DNA of 64,000 bases from Branchiostoma floridae (Eukaryota; Chordata; Leptocardii; Amphioxiformes; Branchiostomatidae), in the NCBI RefSeq assembly GCF_000003815.2, contig NC_049992.1:17963518-18027517 (forward strand). The letters are read 5' to 3'. Of this stretch, positions 48,126 to 59,408 are shown piece after piece; the stretch's first letter is position 1, and each line of letters begins with the position of its first letter. The notes under the pieces were generated by a model. The model ran no database searches. It was not told the DNA's origin and worked only from the letters and a program-made list of their open reading frames with translations. The position numbers and the translations under genes are program-made.

Positions 48126-49416
48126 GACAACGTGCTTGTTGCGGTACGTTTGGTACGTACATCGGATTTCTGTTCAGGCCGTCTCGCCTGGAGCTCGGAT
48201 CTGTACTCGGGATATGTCTGTTTTCAGGTAAGCCATTGTGATCATTTTCATTAGCCACTTTGTCAGTATCTTGTTCAGTGGAGTCGCATGCTGACGTGTT
48301 CGATGGGTTTGTGAATTCATAGGCGACAGCATATGGCATATAAGGATCCAAGTCGTCATTATCGTCAGTGACATCGACAGGCTCTTGAATCTCATCTTCA
48401 ATGCCGTTTTGTGGTATTATATTTGTGCCATAGTCATCGTTATTCATTGTTGTAGTTGTATTTCTTTCTGCATATAGTTTGTTGCTGGAATTGCAACTAC
48501 GTAATATGTTTGTTGCGTATTCAGAATCAGGTTGTTCTAAGGCTTTTGCGAGGCATGTTGGGTCTCTGGTAGTGTTTTGATCGTTTTCTGGACTGCACAA
48601 CGGATTTATGTTCTGGGTCGTTTGTGGGGAGGTTGGATGGATGTTTGATTGAGAAGCCCCCATCTCAATCTGACATATGTTTTGCTCTGTTATTGACACA
48701 TCGTCATCAGGCATATGATTACCATCAGGCATATGGTTACCATCAGGCATATGGTTACCATTAGGCATATGATTACCATCAGGCATATGATTACCATCAG
48801 GCATATGGTTACCATCAGGCATATGGTTACCATCAGGCATATGATTACCATCAGGCATATGCTTACCATCATGCATATGATTACCATCAGGCATATGGTT
48901 ACCATCAGGCATATGGTTACCATCAGGCATATGATTACCACCAGACATATGGTTACCATCAGGTATATTATTACCATCAGGCATATGATTACCATCAGGC
49001 ATATGATTACCATCAGGTAAATGGTTACCATCAGGCATATGGTTACCATCAGGCATATGATTACCATCAGGCATATGGTTACCATCATCATGTTCATTAC
49101 AGCCAATTTGTGTAGAAGGATGGCCGTCCTTGCCGTAGCTCCTGTGGTTAGTTTGTTTCTGATATTTATTTTGGAAATATCGAGTTTCAGGTTCGGTCTT
49201 GCTATCTTCGACAGGAACTGACCTGTCAGCATCATTTTCAGATGGGCTGCATGATGTTGTTTCGTACATCGGTTTGGGCATCACGGTGGAAAAAGCATAT
49301 GGATCTAAATCTTTTTGTTTTCGGGGATTTGAAGTTACTTGCGTCAAACTGACTTCTGAGACATCGTTTGTGTCGACCGTTGGTACATCGTCTGGGGTGA
49401 TGTTGTCTTCAGCCAT
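48126..49416 (-). CDS. Gene D exon 1: cytoplasmic tail
   Basis: 430 residues plus one base; same ATG and donor. KPMY replaces the first NPxY and NPSN the second, so only the membrane-proximal NPMYVPN remains in this exon, with another supplied by exon 1b. The minisatellite has about 21 units; part of the segment after it is missing compared with A (the TTEAVDDTPQ stretch). Confidence 0.82.
48709..49092 (-). repeat. Coding minisatellite, 18-bp unit, about 21 copies
   Basis: GNHMPD-type units, with GNHLPD, GNNIPD and GKHMPD variants. Confidence 0.95.
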
Positions 49417-50588
49417 GCTTGTTTGTCACCCTGTATGCGTATAATATTTCAGAATCACATTATGTATTAAATAATGCATTATGGTACCTAAAACTTTAAA
49501 ACTCAGAGCATAACCACAACACATGCGGAATGAGAACATATTCAAAAGTACCGATTAGTAGGGAGGGGTGCAGCTAAGTTTTAAAAGACGCAGAATGAAA
49601 GAAATTTCACAATATTTTCTCTTTATCTTATCAACTAGAGTTCGGCGACCTCATGCCTTCATGAAATAATTAGAGCGTTTGTAGATTTCATGCAAATGAC
49701 ATACACATTTACATAATGTTCATCATGGACTAACGCACACATGTCACAAGTGTAAAATCCCCATCATGTATCATTCAGTGTTGTTTTTTTTAAATTTTGA
49801 ATAGATTATGTACCACCTATTATAAATCACATGTGTTATATTTATCTAAGTCCAGATATGGAAAACAATAGAATCATATAATTCCTTCATTAATCATGCA
49901 AATTAAACACTCATTTGCATGATATGCATATCATAGTTTACATCTTTGCCAAAGCTACCTACATGCCCAAAATCATTAAAAAAACATTATTCCTATTTTG
50001 AGCTTTTCCGATTTTTGTTAACAAAAATGCCCCTGCAATTCTAACCCTAGCCGCTAGGGGGCCAAGCATACGTCACCCCTTCCCGAGCAAAGAAGCCTAA
50101 CACCTAGATATTGTATCCATAGCTTGTTCAGAACATGAGATATCAAAAACGGAAGAGGCTGCTAGTTTGCCCAAATTCTAACCATTTCCAGTGGGAGTTT
50201 GTTACATCCCACCAACACTTTAAGTATGAAACCATTCCATCCACTTGTTCTTTAGTTATATTGTTCACAGACACACACACAGACACACACACGCTGGTGA
50301 ACATATAACCTCCATGAATATTTCATAGAGGCAATAAAGAACGACAACTCTGCGTTTGTTTCTGCCCAGTAACCCTCTCTAAAGAATAAAGAGCCTTTTC
50401 TCACATCTCTTGCTTTGATTCCACGGACATTTCATTTACCGTCTGACACACTCCCCAGGACAATTTTGACTGGTGCATATTAGCTATAGGGGTCACTATT
50501 TACAGAATGCGGTCACAAAATTTTGATATTTTCATCATTTAAAAGGTTTTTTATGCTTTATTTAGTGATGAAACTACGAAACCATGTA

Positions 50589-50796
50589 CTGTAAATGCAG
50601 AAATGTTCGCAGTGGATTAATGTTCGCGGTTTTCGCGGTGACCACTTCACCGCGAATTTAAAACCACCGCGAACATTTTTCTATAATGATATTAGATTGC
50701 AGTCTATGGTGTTACCGCGAACTTAAATCCACCGCGAAAAGTCATTTTTCCCTCTACCGCGAAATTAAATCCCCGCGAACTTAAAAACACTTACAG
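50589..50796. mobile_element. TA-flanked MITE, 208 bp, CTGTAA ends
   Basis: Starts CTGTAAATGCAGAAATGTTC and ends ACTTACAG, flanked by TA on both sides. The interior is a chain of CCGCGAAxTTAAAxxC-type inverted motifs. Units A (15073) and B (29292) have the empty site ACCATGTATCTCTCTC. TA duplication and short palindromic body suit a Tc1/mariner-mobilised MITE. Confidence 0.88.
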
Positions 50797-50955
50797 TATC
50801 TCTCTCTACTTTTCTACATATATGCATCAGGAGTAAGGCATTAGTACTCACAGCAAGGCCTATGTGGGGGCGACTTCGCCTTAAGAATTAGTCTCAGCTG
50901 TAAAAATGCAAAAACAATTCAATACTCCGTTTTCGGCTGAAAGGAGTAAACCGTA

Positions 50956-51130
50956 ATCTCCAAGCAGATCCTACGGCGCCATAAGATGGTATCAAAGCTG
51001 GCAAAGGAGTATAGCCGGTCGGCCAAAGGGAGTCAGACAGGCTCCGGTAGCATACACACTCCTGTGTAGGCTTCGCTCATCTGCCAGCTTTTGATACTAG
51101 CTTATGCTACCGTAGGATCTCCTTGGAGAT
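50956..51130. repeat. Foldback element, about 175 bp
   Basis: Full-length copy matching 29456-29630 at the same place in the array unit. Confidence 0.8.
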
Positions 51131-53810
51131 AAAATAAACCGATCACTTATAGATATAACAGTATTTTAGCGAATAAAGTGTTGATATGAGGACAATTATC
51201 AATAATTAGAGTTCCACGACCTCATGCCTTCGCCAAATGATTTTACCTTAATAACTGGAATATTAATTGTGTTTTTCATTAAATTTGCAAATACGTTTCT
51301 CATTTGCATAAATCATATAAGTTGATCATGCCCTCCACCCAAATAGCAGAAGTACACAATTTATGTTCCGAAAGAATGCTTTAATCACATATTCTGATAA
51401 TAAATGTTCAATGATGTCCACCTGTTGCTAATTTTATTTTTGGTTTCTGTAAGTTGAAAGTGTATATACGTTGGGTATTTTGATCGCCCAGGTGCACAAT
51501 ACGTACCTTTAGTCAGAAACTGGACAATCATATTAAGACGCAAGATATTGCAAAAACAGGTGCATGGGTATCAATATTGGGATATTAGTTTAGCAAAATG
51601 ATTATGGTTTCAGTTGGGAATACACAATCAAGTAATACTCACCGGGTAACTTCTATAGTGGTGCCTCACTGTAGCTTTATCTGGACTCCAACCAAACTCT
51701 AGATAGGACTGCGATATTTGCTCCTGGGTAGACAGATTTATTTTGTTTCGTTCCCAGTGTCAGTTGAGTGAAATGAATTATTCAACACTCAGGACGAACC
51801 ATTTCGCGGAAGCCTAACACCGAATGTAGATGCAAACATTTATGATCTCTTGTTGGTATATATGGAATTGACTATATAAAGTTCTCGTATGAACAAAAAT
51901 GTAATTAATTGCCAGTCACGTTTATGTATATATGAAGTATACATTCCCTTTTATTCAAAATACCGTAATGAACTTGCCCGAGCATATTTTTCTAAACATC
52001 AGACAGATGAAACATCAGGTTCTTGAATAGTTATCATACCACCGCGTTACGTAAGGCAAGGTCTACATCTCTTTGTCGCCATTGTGATTTCAAACATTGG
52101 CTAATTTGGTTACTTCTCGGCCATTTTCCAATATGTCATAATGCACAGTGTTGATGATTCTTGAACTTGTTAGTTGAACAGATAGTAAGTACGGATGTAC
52201 AATACTTAATCTCGTAAGCCTAGTATCAAAGTACCTACTTTTAAAAACATAAGTCTCCTCATACAGAAGGCGGAGGAAAATGTCAAGCCATTCTTCAGAC
52301 TTATCACAAGATCGTTTCTCATATTCATATATCTTTGGCTAGCAAAAGAAGGTGGGTGGTTATCATCGAAGCTCAACTGTGTTAGTAGTAATCATAGCAC
52401 AATGCTAAACTTTCTGCAAAATCCAAGGTATACACGGATAATGTCTACATCTCTTTGTCGCCATTGTGATTTCAAACATTGGCTAAAATATTTGGATACT
52501 TTGGACCATGTTCCAATGTGTCATAATGTACAGGTTTGACGATCAGTAAGTGAACTTGTTAGTTGACCCTTAGTAAGACTTAGTACAGATATATGCAACA
52601 CGTGTTATCAAGTCTTGTCTCAAAGTACCTACTTTTTAAAACATTAGCCTCCTCCACAGAAGCAGGAGGGGAAAAAGTGCGAAATGTCAAGCCTTTCTTC
52701 AGACTTATCACAAGATTGTTTGTCATATTCATATATCTTTGGCTAGCAAAAGAAGGTGGGTGGTTATCATGGAAGTTCATCTGTGCTGGTAGTAATCATA
52801 GCACAATGCTAAACTTTCTTCAAAAACAAAGGTATACACGGATCAAAACACCGGTACCTAAATGGTACCGGTCAGAAAATTGAGCAAATAATTAAACAAT
52901 AATACCGGACAATAGATTCTTCTTTATTTTTGTTCTTTCACATCTGCTTCTTTGACTTTGGACATGGCTAAATTTGACATTCTACAATATTAGTATTCGT
53001 TTTCCGATATTCTAATGCAATTTACGGCATATATATTCGCTAATTTGCTACTTTGTACGATTAACCAAAAAAATAAAACCACACGAAAATTGATGCGTGC
53101 GTCGATGTCATCCCTATATCATGAACATCTCTAGAAATAAAACAATTTCTCCAAGTGATCCCTTTTTTACGTTCACAAACTACCTCTTTTCAAATCCATT
53201 TTTATTGTACTATCAAAGAACCACCCACCTTCGGTCTAGAAGGCGCATGAATATAAGAAGCAATTGCAATATTATGATGAGTCTAAATTAAGGTTGTTCC
53301 TTTGCAAGAATTCGATGACGTTTTGCACTTTTTTCATCATAACAATAGATGCATTTTTGTGGAAAGTAGGTTTACTGGTATATTTTTATAAAGTATTGCA
53401 CTTATCCCTAGTAAGCCATGACCAGGTAACAAGTTCCGAAATTGATAATCAAACCTGTGTATCATAACACAGTAGGAAATACTTCAGAGGGAGGCAAATA
53501 TTTTAAGCATTGTTTGAAATCACAAGCAAGGGCGCCAAAGAGATGTTGGCTTTACCTTCGCTGACGTGACTCGGATGTATGATAATAAGATGCTTTATTC
53601 GGTGATTTCTGCAAATTACCAGGTATTATGAAGCCATAGACATATCAAGACAGTTCATTAGACGGGGGGGGGGGGGGCTTGGTCACAGCGAGGTCACTAT
53701 GACATCATTTAACTGCATATTGCAGACTACCAAACTTGGTAACTTCTCCTGGTGAACAAGTTAAGTATGTGATTTCTTGTGTTCACGTGGCAATGGGTTT
53801 CTTACAGCCA

Positions 53811-53870
53811 TGTTTTAGAAAAAAATACTAATTTAGGTTTAAACCTAAATTAGTATTTTTTTCTAAAACA
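53811..53870. repeat. Perfect 60-bp palindrome
   Basis: Two exact 30-bp arms without spacer; left arm starts TGTTTTAGAAAAAAATACTA. The A and B copies are the 83-bp expanded form. Confidence 0.92.
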
Positions 53871-55080
53871 TTAAACAATTCGGTTTTAAGGTCTTATTAC
53901 TAAACCACACTTATTTTCCTATAACATCTAATGTTATTTCATGTTACCTTAATCGTTATATTCATAATTATGCTAATTCGATGACGCCATTGGTCAAAAT
54001 CCAAATTGGTGGACCATTTTTTGACTCGAATGTATTTGCTATCTGCTATTTTCATACAAACTAAAATTTACATGATCGTTTTCAGTCCATTTTATTGGAT
54101 TTCGTTGTAATGTGTAGATAGAATAGTGTTTTAGATAATTTTAGATCGTGATCCAAGATGGTGGACATCTGACGTCATTTCCTAACGTCAATAAGGTTGC
54201 CAATGCAACAGAAGTCTTGGTTGTCTTAAATAATGCCAATAAGGAACCCTTTTTGGTTAACGTTTTGTTAAATACCTTTATGTATAATAGAAATATTTAC
54301 ACGGGTTTGCCCAATAAAATCACATTAATGACATTATAATTACGTCATGTTACGTCACAATGATACCAAAATGACAAGTAAGATTAAACGTAACGATTAC
54401 ATCATCTGTTTCCCGTACACCAAGCCGTTTGGAAATTACGAAAGGGAGGCTGAATGACCCCCTTCCCCCCCAAAAAAAATTTTTAGATAATTAGGGTTTA
54501 ACCCTTGATAAACATCTACTAAGGTTTTTGTTCGCCATTAAGCATAAATGATGACAAGTGATAGTTAAAGTTACGACATTACAATACATAGTGAAGCTAC
54601 AGGCTTGAATCCGACATCTTGGACCGGCAATCTTGTTCAAATAAGCTGACATTGTGAATTCTACATCATAAAATTTACTTTAAACGTCATACTATATTAT
54701 TGGTATGAAATAAAATCTTATATCAGCACTGCCATAAAGGAATAGAATAAGGAAACAAACAAGGATACATTGATCTATAAACGATAAAATGAATAAAACT
54801 TTTTAAAGGAACATCCAGTCAACGGTGCAAATGTTGTATCGAGAGGAACATCCTGTCAAAAGTGCAATACATTTTTCCGCATAAGGTCACGTGGATTTGA
54901 TTATATTTCGAGAAGACTTCATTTCATTTCACCGTGCGTCAATTTTCGCCCGTTTAAAAAGATGACCATATTGTGAATCGCACAATTCAACTATTGAAGA
55001 TTTCAATACATGCTGAAAATTCATAAACAAAATCGAAAAATGGATGCTTATGACGAAGAGTGCTGGAGCTGACTGAAAAA

Positions 55081-55966
55081 TAGCCCCCATAGCAGGCTTT
55101 CTGGGGCCTTTTTTGGCTCATAATACACTTTTGCTGGCCATTTCTATTTGTACTCGGTCGCTGATTGCTGGCGTTTTCTGATTGCCGGCCTCCGAAAGCC
55201 TGCACCTAAACGGCGCATGAAAGTGATATTAAAAAACGATTAGGGCGATTAACTAGGAGGTGCGAATTTCCTGTCTGCCGTGGACGGCTAGTAAACTGCA
55301 CGCATCTGAACCGGACAGTGCGCTGTCACGCCCCGTGTGCACTGACCCGACAATTCCCTAACAGTTTCGGGGTCAAACGGCTTTTTAAAAATACAGAAGT
55401 TAAAACTTACCGGTTCGACGTTTTTTCGGCATGTCCGACGCCTTTGCTCGGGCGGAGCGCTTAAGCCCCCTTTACAAATCAAGAATTAGCTCGGCCGAGT
55501 TGTCAGCAAGCTCTAAATTACGAGGAGGCATGACCCTGATGCCTACGAACAAATGGCAGGGTTTTTTCGTCGGCATCAAAGTCTTACTTCCTCGTAATTT
55601 AGAGCTCGCTGACATCTCGGCCGAGCTAAATTCTTGATTTGTAAAGGGGGCTTTAACGGATGACATATGGGGGTTCCCCCATCTGAAGGACGGCCAAGTT
55701 CGGGCCATCCGAGCTGTTACACAAGCCGACATGCGAATTGCCTCTCACGGAGTTGTGAATTATTCATAACGTATGTGTTAATAGGGCAGATGAATGGCTA
55801 ATCGTTTTTTTTAATATCACTTTTATGCGCCGTTTAGGTGCAGGCTTTCGGAGGCCGGCAATCAGAAAACGCCAGCAATCAGCGACCGAGTACAAATAGA
55901 AATGGTCAGCAAAAGTGTATTATGGGCAAAAAAAAGGCCCCAGCTGAAAGCCTGCTATGGAGGCTA
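55081..55966. mobile_element. Long-TIR foldback transposon with 9-bp target duplication
   Basis: Flanks ACTGAAAAA at 55072-55080 and 55967-55975. Arms of about 150 bp start TAGCC(C/T)CCATAGCAGGC and are near-perfect inverted copies (55081-55237 against about 55803-55966). The A spacer (2455-2470) has the empty site with one ACTGAAAA. No transposase recognised. Confidence 0.85.
55465..55652. mobile_element. Nested hairpin MITE flanked by TTAA
   Basis: TTAA at 55461-55464 and 55653-55656; arms GCCCCCTTTACAAATCAAGA and inverse, continuing through GCTCGGCCGAG and CTCTAAATTACGAGGA. It lies in the middle of the foldback 55081-55966. Confidence 0.75.
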
Positions 55967-56111
55967 ACTGAAAAAGTGGTTTCATAAAAAAAGCATCTTA
56001 CACCTTCTTATTAGTTTTGACTTTCCCGGAGGAAATCATAAATGATTGAATTAACGGATGACTTAGAGGGACATCCTGTCAATTAGTTTTACTATAGACA
56101 AGGATTTCCTC

Positions 56112-56335
56112 TTAATCGTGCCCGCTTCTCCAGCATTCTTCTTCCTTGATGTCCTTGTTCTTCCTATAGTCGACACAGCCGGGACAGTCACAGTGGTAAG
56201 TGGAGTCGCCGCACCAGTTTCCATCGGAGCAGCATGGGTGTTCACCGTCAGGATCACATTCAGCAGGGTTACAATCATCTGCAGGGTAACCCTGGCCACA
56301 ACGTGAATCGGCTCGCCACTTGGAAGCTATTGGAG
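56112..56335 (-). CDS. Gene E last exon: intact hevein-like module
   Basis: Acceptor CCAATAG before CTCCAATAGC, phase 1. Encodes PIASKWRADSRCGQGYPADD, CNPAECDPDGEHPCCSDGNW, CGDSTYHCDCPGCVDYRKN and ends EECWRSGHD. Cysteines fit the eight-cysteine pattern plus one extra at the DD(G/C)NP position and one in the tail. This is the undisturbed form of the exon split by the LINE in A and B. Hevein-like folds bind chitin in known families; here that is only a suggestion. Confidence 0.82.
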
Positions 56336-56649
56336 CTATTGGAAGAAATGTTATAGTCAACATTTGCACACAAAAAAGCAGCCTCGTAAGCAACTATTGC
56401 ATTGAATTTTTCTGAATTGAGATGTTTATTGCATCTCGAACACATGACCGTGTGTTCCGTATCACCCGATGTAACCGACCACGGGTAGAATTGTCTGACC
56501 ACCGAGGGCTGGAGAGTGATGCAGAATACAATGTCTTTGAGTCATTACAACATTCCAATGTGATTATATTGGCTGTACCATGAAAATGGGTATTCGATGA
56601 AAAGGTATGTCTTAAGAATGTTGTTGATGTCATAACAGATAGCGTTTAC

Positions 56650-56958
56650 CTTTTCTCTTGTAGTAATTTCGATGTGGCCAACTGTTCCACTCAGGACCAG
56701 GAGACGCCGCCGTGTCTTTGTCACTTCTGCGGAGCCAACACCGTGCACCACCGCCCTCTGGCGATCCCGCGGGGCGATGGTTGAAGGACAGACATGGCGG
56801 TTTGGCGCCGTCGTAACTGCGGTAACCTTGCAGACAGCGGCGGGCACACTCGTCTGCGTCTATGTTGTCGTACGCTGCTATATTGTCAGGATGATCACCG
56901 AAGAAGTGGCCTTCCACCTTAGTGAAGGGATCCTCGTACGATTCGTACGATACAGTCG
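56650..56958 (-). CDS. Gene E: PAN/apple-like domain exon
   Basis: Acceptor TTCTGCTTTAG before CGACTGTATC, donor GTAAACGC after AAAAG; 309 nt, phases 1 and 1. The translation has FTKVEGHFFGDHPDNIAAYD, DADECARRCLQGYRSYDG, KPPCLSFNHRPAGSPEGGG and ARCWLRRSDKDT. The DxxECxxxCLxx...CLSFNHRP...CWL spacing matches PAN/apple modules, which mediate protein or carbohydrate contacts. Found only in gene E in this window. Confidence 0.82.
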
Positions 56959-57034
56959 CTAAAGCAGAAATATTGTCTATAATGAAGCATTTTAGTAGCA
57001 ACAAAATTTCACGGGAGGTAAGACCAAACCTTAC

Positions 57035-57819
57035 AGGGCCTTCACACTGAAACCGAATCAGCAGGAATCAAGCAGAACCAGCCGGAATGAAGTATTTGCA
57101 AACTTCGTGCCATATTCGGGGTCATTCGGGTGCGAATTCCCAATGGGCCTTAAATCCCCTTCACACGAGAAGGAATGAGCCGGAATGCCGTCAGAATTAA
57201 AATTCTTGTCTATTCCTGTGAAATCGTAGCGCATTCTAGACATTCTTATGGCATTCGAGAAATTCTTACGGCCACATTCTGGCAGGATTCGAGGTGGCTT
57301 GCCGTTACGGTTCTCCACTTCGAATGAGATAAGAATGCATATGCTTCGAATAATGTCAGAATACCGCAGAATGCGGTCATACTGCAGTTAGAATAGTTAG
57401 AATCCCATTAGAATCCACTATGAATGCCATTCGATATTTCTCCACTTCGAATGCACCTCGACAGTTTTTAACATGTCAAAAACTTTCGGGCCAGCCAAAA
57501 CAACGGGCACAAATAGTTGGAATGCAGTTAGAACACACTACGAATTGCCAGAAAAGAATTTTCATTCCGACGGCATTCCGGCTCATTCGTGCTCTCGTGT
57601 GAAGGGGGCTTTAATGACATGATTTGGATTCGATATTTCTCCACTTCAAATGAACCTCGAAAGTTCTGAGCATGACAAGAACATCTGGGACGGCCCCAGG
57701 AACGGGCAGAAATATCTGGAACGCAGTGAGAATTTCTAGGATGTACTACAAATTCCCAAACAAAGAATAGTCATTCTGACGGCATTCCGGCTGATTCCGC
57801 TTCTCCCGTGAGAGGGCCT
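57035..57819. repeat. Outer MITE in gene E intron, AGGGCC ends
   Basis: Left end TTACAGGGCCTTCACACTGA, right end reverse-complement with AGGGCCTTTAA at 57813-57823. Both inner flanks carry CAGCCGGAATG-type sequence, and it is related to the nested 57154-57610 element. Left TTAA is mutated. Confidence 0.55.
57154..57610. mobile_element. Nested MITE, TTAA flanked, CCCTTCACACGAGA ends
   Basis: TTAA at 57150-57153 and 57611-57614. Inverted arms of about 55 bp share CCCTTCACACGAGA, GAATGAGCCGGAATGCCGTC and AAAATTCTT. No ORF of note. Lies in the intron between F5/8b and PAN. Confidence 0.78.
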
Positions 57820-57900
57820 TTAATTTCTTTCCGTGGTTATATACTGTGTAGTTGCCCAATGCCCAGTATGACTAATGGTAATACAATAATGAATTTCCCT

Positions 57901-58016
57901 TATAGAAATTGCTAAACTTTCTTTCCAACACTGAAATCAATATAGGACTTACCCTGAATTTAGGGTAAGTCCTTTATTGATTTTAGTGTTGGAAAGAAAG
58001 TTTAGCAATTTCTATA
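57901..58016. repeat. 116-bp hairpin, near-perfect inverted repeat
   Basis: Arms of about 57 bp start TATAGAAATTGCTAAACTTT, with AATTTAGGG/CCCTGAATT at the centre. TA lies on each side, consistent with a mariner-type miniature element. Confidence 0.85.
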
Positions 58017-58081
58017 ATGTGAGTGAGTAATAATGTATCCTACCAACACAGATGAACTTTCATGCTATGAATTTCCCTTAC

Positions 58082-58528
58082 CTGATGGCCATCCGTAGAG
58101 GTTCAATTCCCTGATCCCTGACCGAAGGACTGGGTGGGCGGGTGTGAACAGGATCTTCCAATACCGCGCAGTTCCATGGAAACCGCCGAACTCCTGGCGC
58201 CGGTCCGTCCCTCTCTCCACGTTAGTGACGAGCAAGACATCCTTCCAGTCGTACGGACTCCCAACCTGTGACTTTTGCAACCTGAAGGCTACGATGTCAA
58301 GTTTATCGTGTCCGTAGATGTTGATTGCGATACGACTCAGCGTATGTGGTACTGTGAGGTCAAGTACGATATACCAGTCAGAGTTAAAAACGCTTCTTTT
58401 GAGCGCCCAGAAGGTTTCAGTGTCCCCATCCAAGGCTTTTGTGGCATCATGTGTCGCTCGTTTGTTCTGAAAAGGTGCGTTGTAGGAGTCCACAACCCAT
58501 GAATCGCGTTTGAGCCACGCAGGTACAA
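58082..58528 (-). CDS. Gene E: second F5/8-type C (discoidin) domain exon
   Basis: 447 nt, phases 1 and 1. Encodes VPAWLKRDSWVVDSYNAPF, ATKALDGDTETFWALKRS, WYIVLDLTVPHTLSRIAI and GIRELNLYGWPSG. Clearly a duplicate of the neighbouring F5/8 exon, but diverged in the first loops, which in discoidin folds often contribute to the ligand surface. It follows the first F5/8 in transcript order. Missing in A and B through the deletion described at 4275. Confidence 0.9.
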
Positions 58529-58961
58529 CTGAGAAAGAACACAAAGTATTATTGTTAATCCAACATTATCAAAAAAAGTACTAGATAGGCAAACGTCACA
58601 TTTCTCATTATACCTCTCTTGTATAAACTATGGTAATTTTATTCATTTTATTATTCTTTATTTCAGGCACTACAAGCCCAGAACAATACATACAATTAAA
58701 AACCGGGAGACATATATATACGCATATAGATTATATATATATACATATGAATAGAGTGGGTACGACCGGATGATGCTAGAGATATGTACAAAATGAAAGC
58801 ATTAGCCCTTGTAGACCAGATCAACATAGTGTTGCCAGTAGTTACAGAGAGTGAACATGTCGGAATGGATTGTAAGCTTAATGATACCATTGTTCGAGTT
58901 GAAGAGGTGAGTGACAAAAGAGTGAGTCAGTTTCCTTAATGGAAGGATGATTTTCCTTTAC
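58529..58961. other. Gene E intron between the two F5/8 exons
   Basis: Non-coding; includes an AT-rich microsatellite-like run of TA steps near 58708-58750. Confidence 0.7.
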
Positions 58962-59408
58962 CTGATGGCCGTCCATAGAGGTTCAGTTCCCTGATCGCTG
59001 ACCGAACGCGCTTGTCAACCGGTATGATCAGGAGCTTCCAATACCGCGCAGTTTCCTGGAAACCGCCGAACTCCTGGCGCCGGTCCGTCCCTCTCTCCAC
59101 GTTAGTTTTGGGCAAGACATCCTCCCAGTCGTACGGACTCCCAACCTGCGACTTTTGCAACCTGAAGGCTACGATATCAAGTTTGATGCGTCCGAAGTTG
59201 TTGATTGCGATGCGACTCAGAGTATGTTGTACTGTGAGGTCAATTACGATATACCCTTTGAAAATGCCAAAAGGAAAATGGGCACCTTGGATCACCCAGT
59301 AGGTTTTAGTGTCTCCATCCAACGCTTTTGTGACATCATGTTGGTTCCAAGGTGCGTCGTTAGAGTCCACAACCCATGAGTCCCGTTTCAGCCACGCAGG
59401 CCGTACAA
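58962..59408 (-). CDS. Gene E: first F5/8-type C (discoidin) domain exon
   Basis: 447 nt, phases 1 and 1, nearly identical to 4417-4863 of gene A; differences seen include SND for SID and VIDLTVQHTL for VLDLTVPHTL. No cysteines. Confidence 0.9.

Larger units (their letters stand above)
45292..49416 (-). other. Gene D: short paralog, sister of C (gene model)
   Basis: Five exons: 49416-48126, 48019-47855 (exon 1b), 47530-47427, 47249-46556 and 45557-45292. The layout, intron content and last-exon frameshift are shared with gene C, and flanking introns align closely, so C and D are sister copies. D differs by an expanded tail minisatellite (about 21 units) and the longest stalk (20 units of 11 residues). 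No lectin, F5/8 or PAN exon lies in the gap-free intron 45558-46555. Confidence 0.7.
49417..56111. other. Intergenic region between gene D start and gene E end
   Basis: 49417-52650 resembles the upstream regions of A and B; 52700-55080 and 55976-56111 resemble the spacer downstream of A. Insertions specific to this copy are at 50589-50796 and 55081-55966. A (CA)-rich tract lies near 50270-50291. No gene recognised. Confidence 0.6.
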
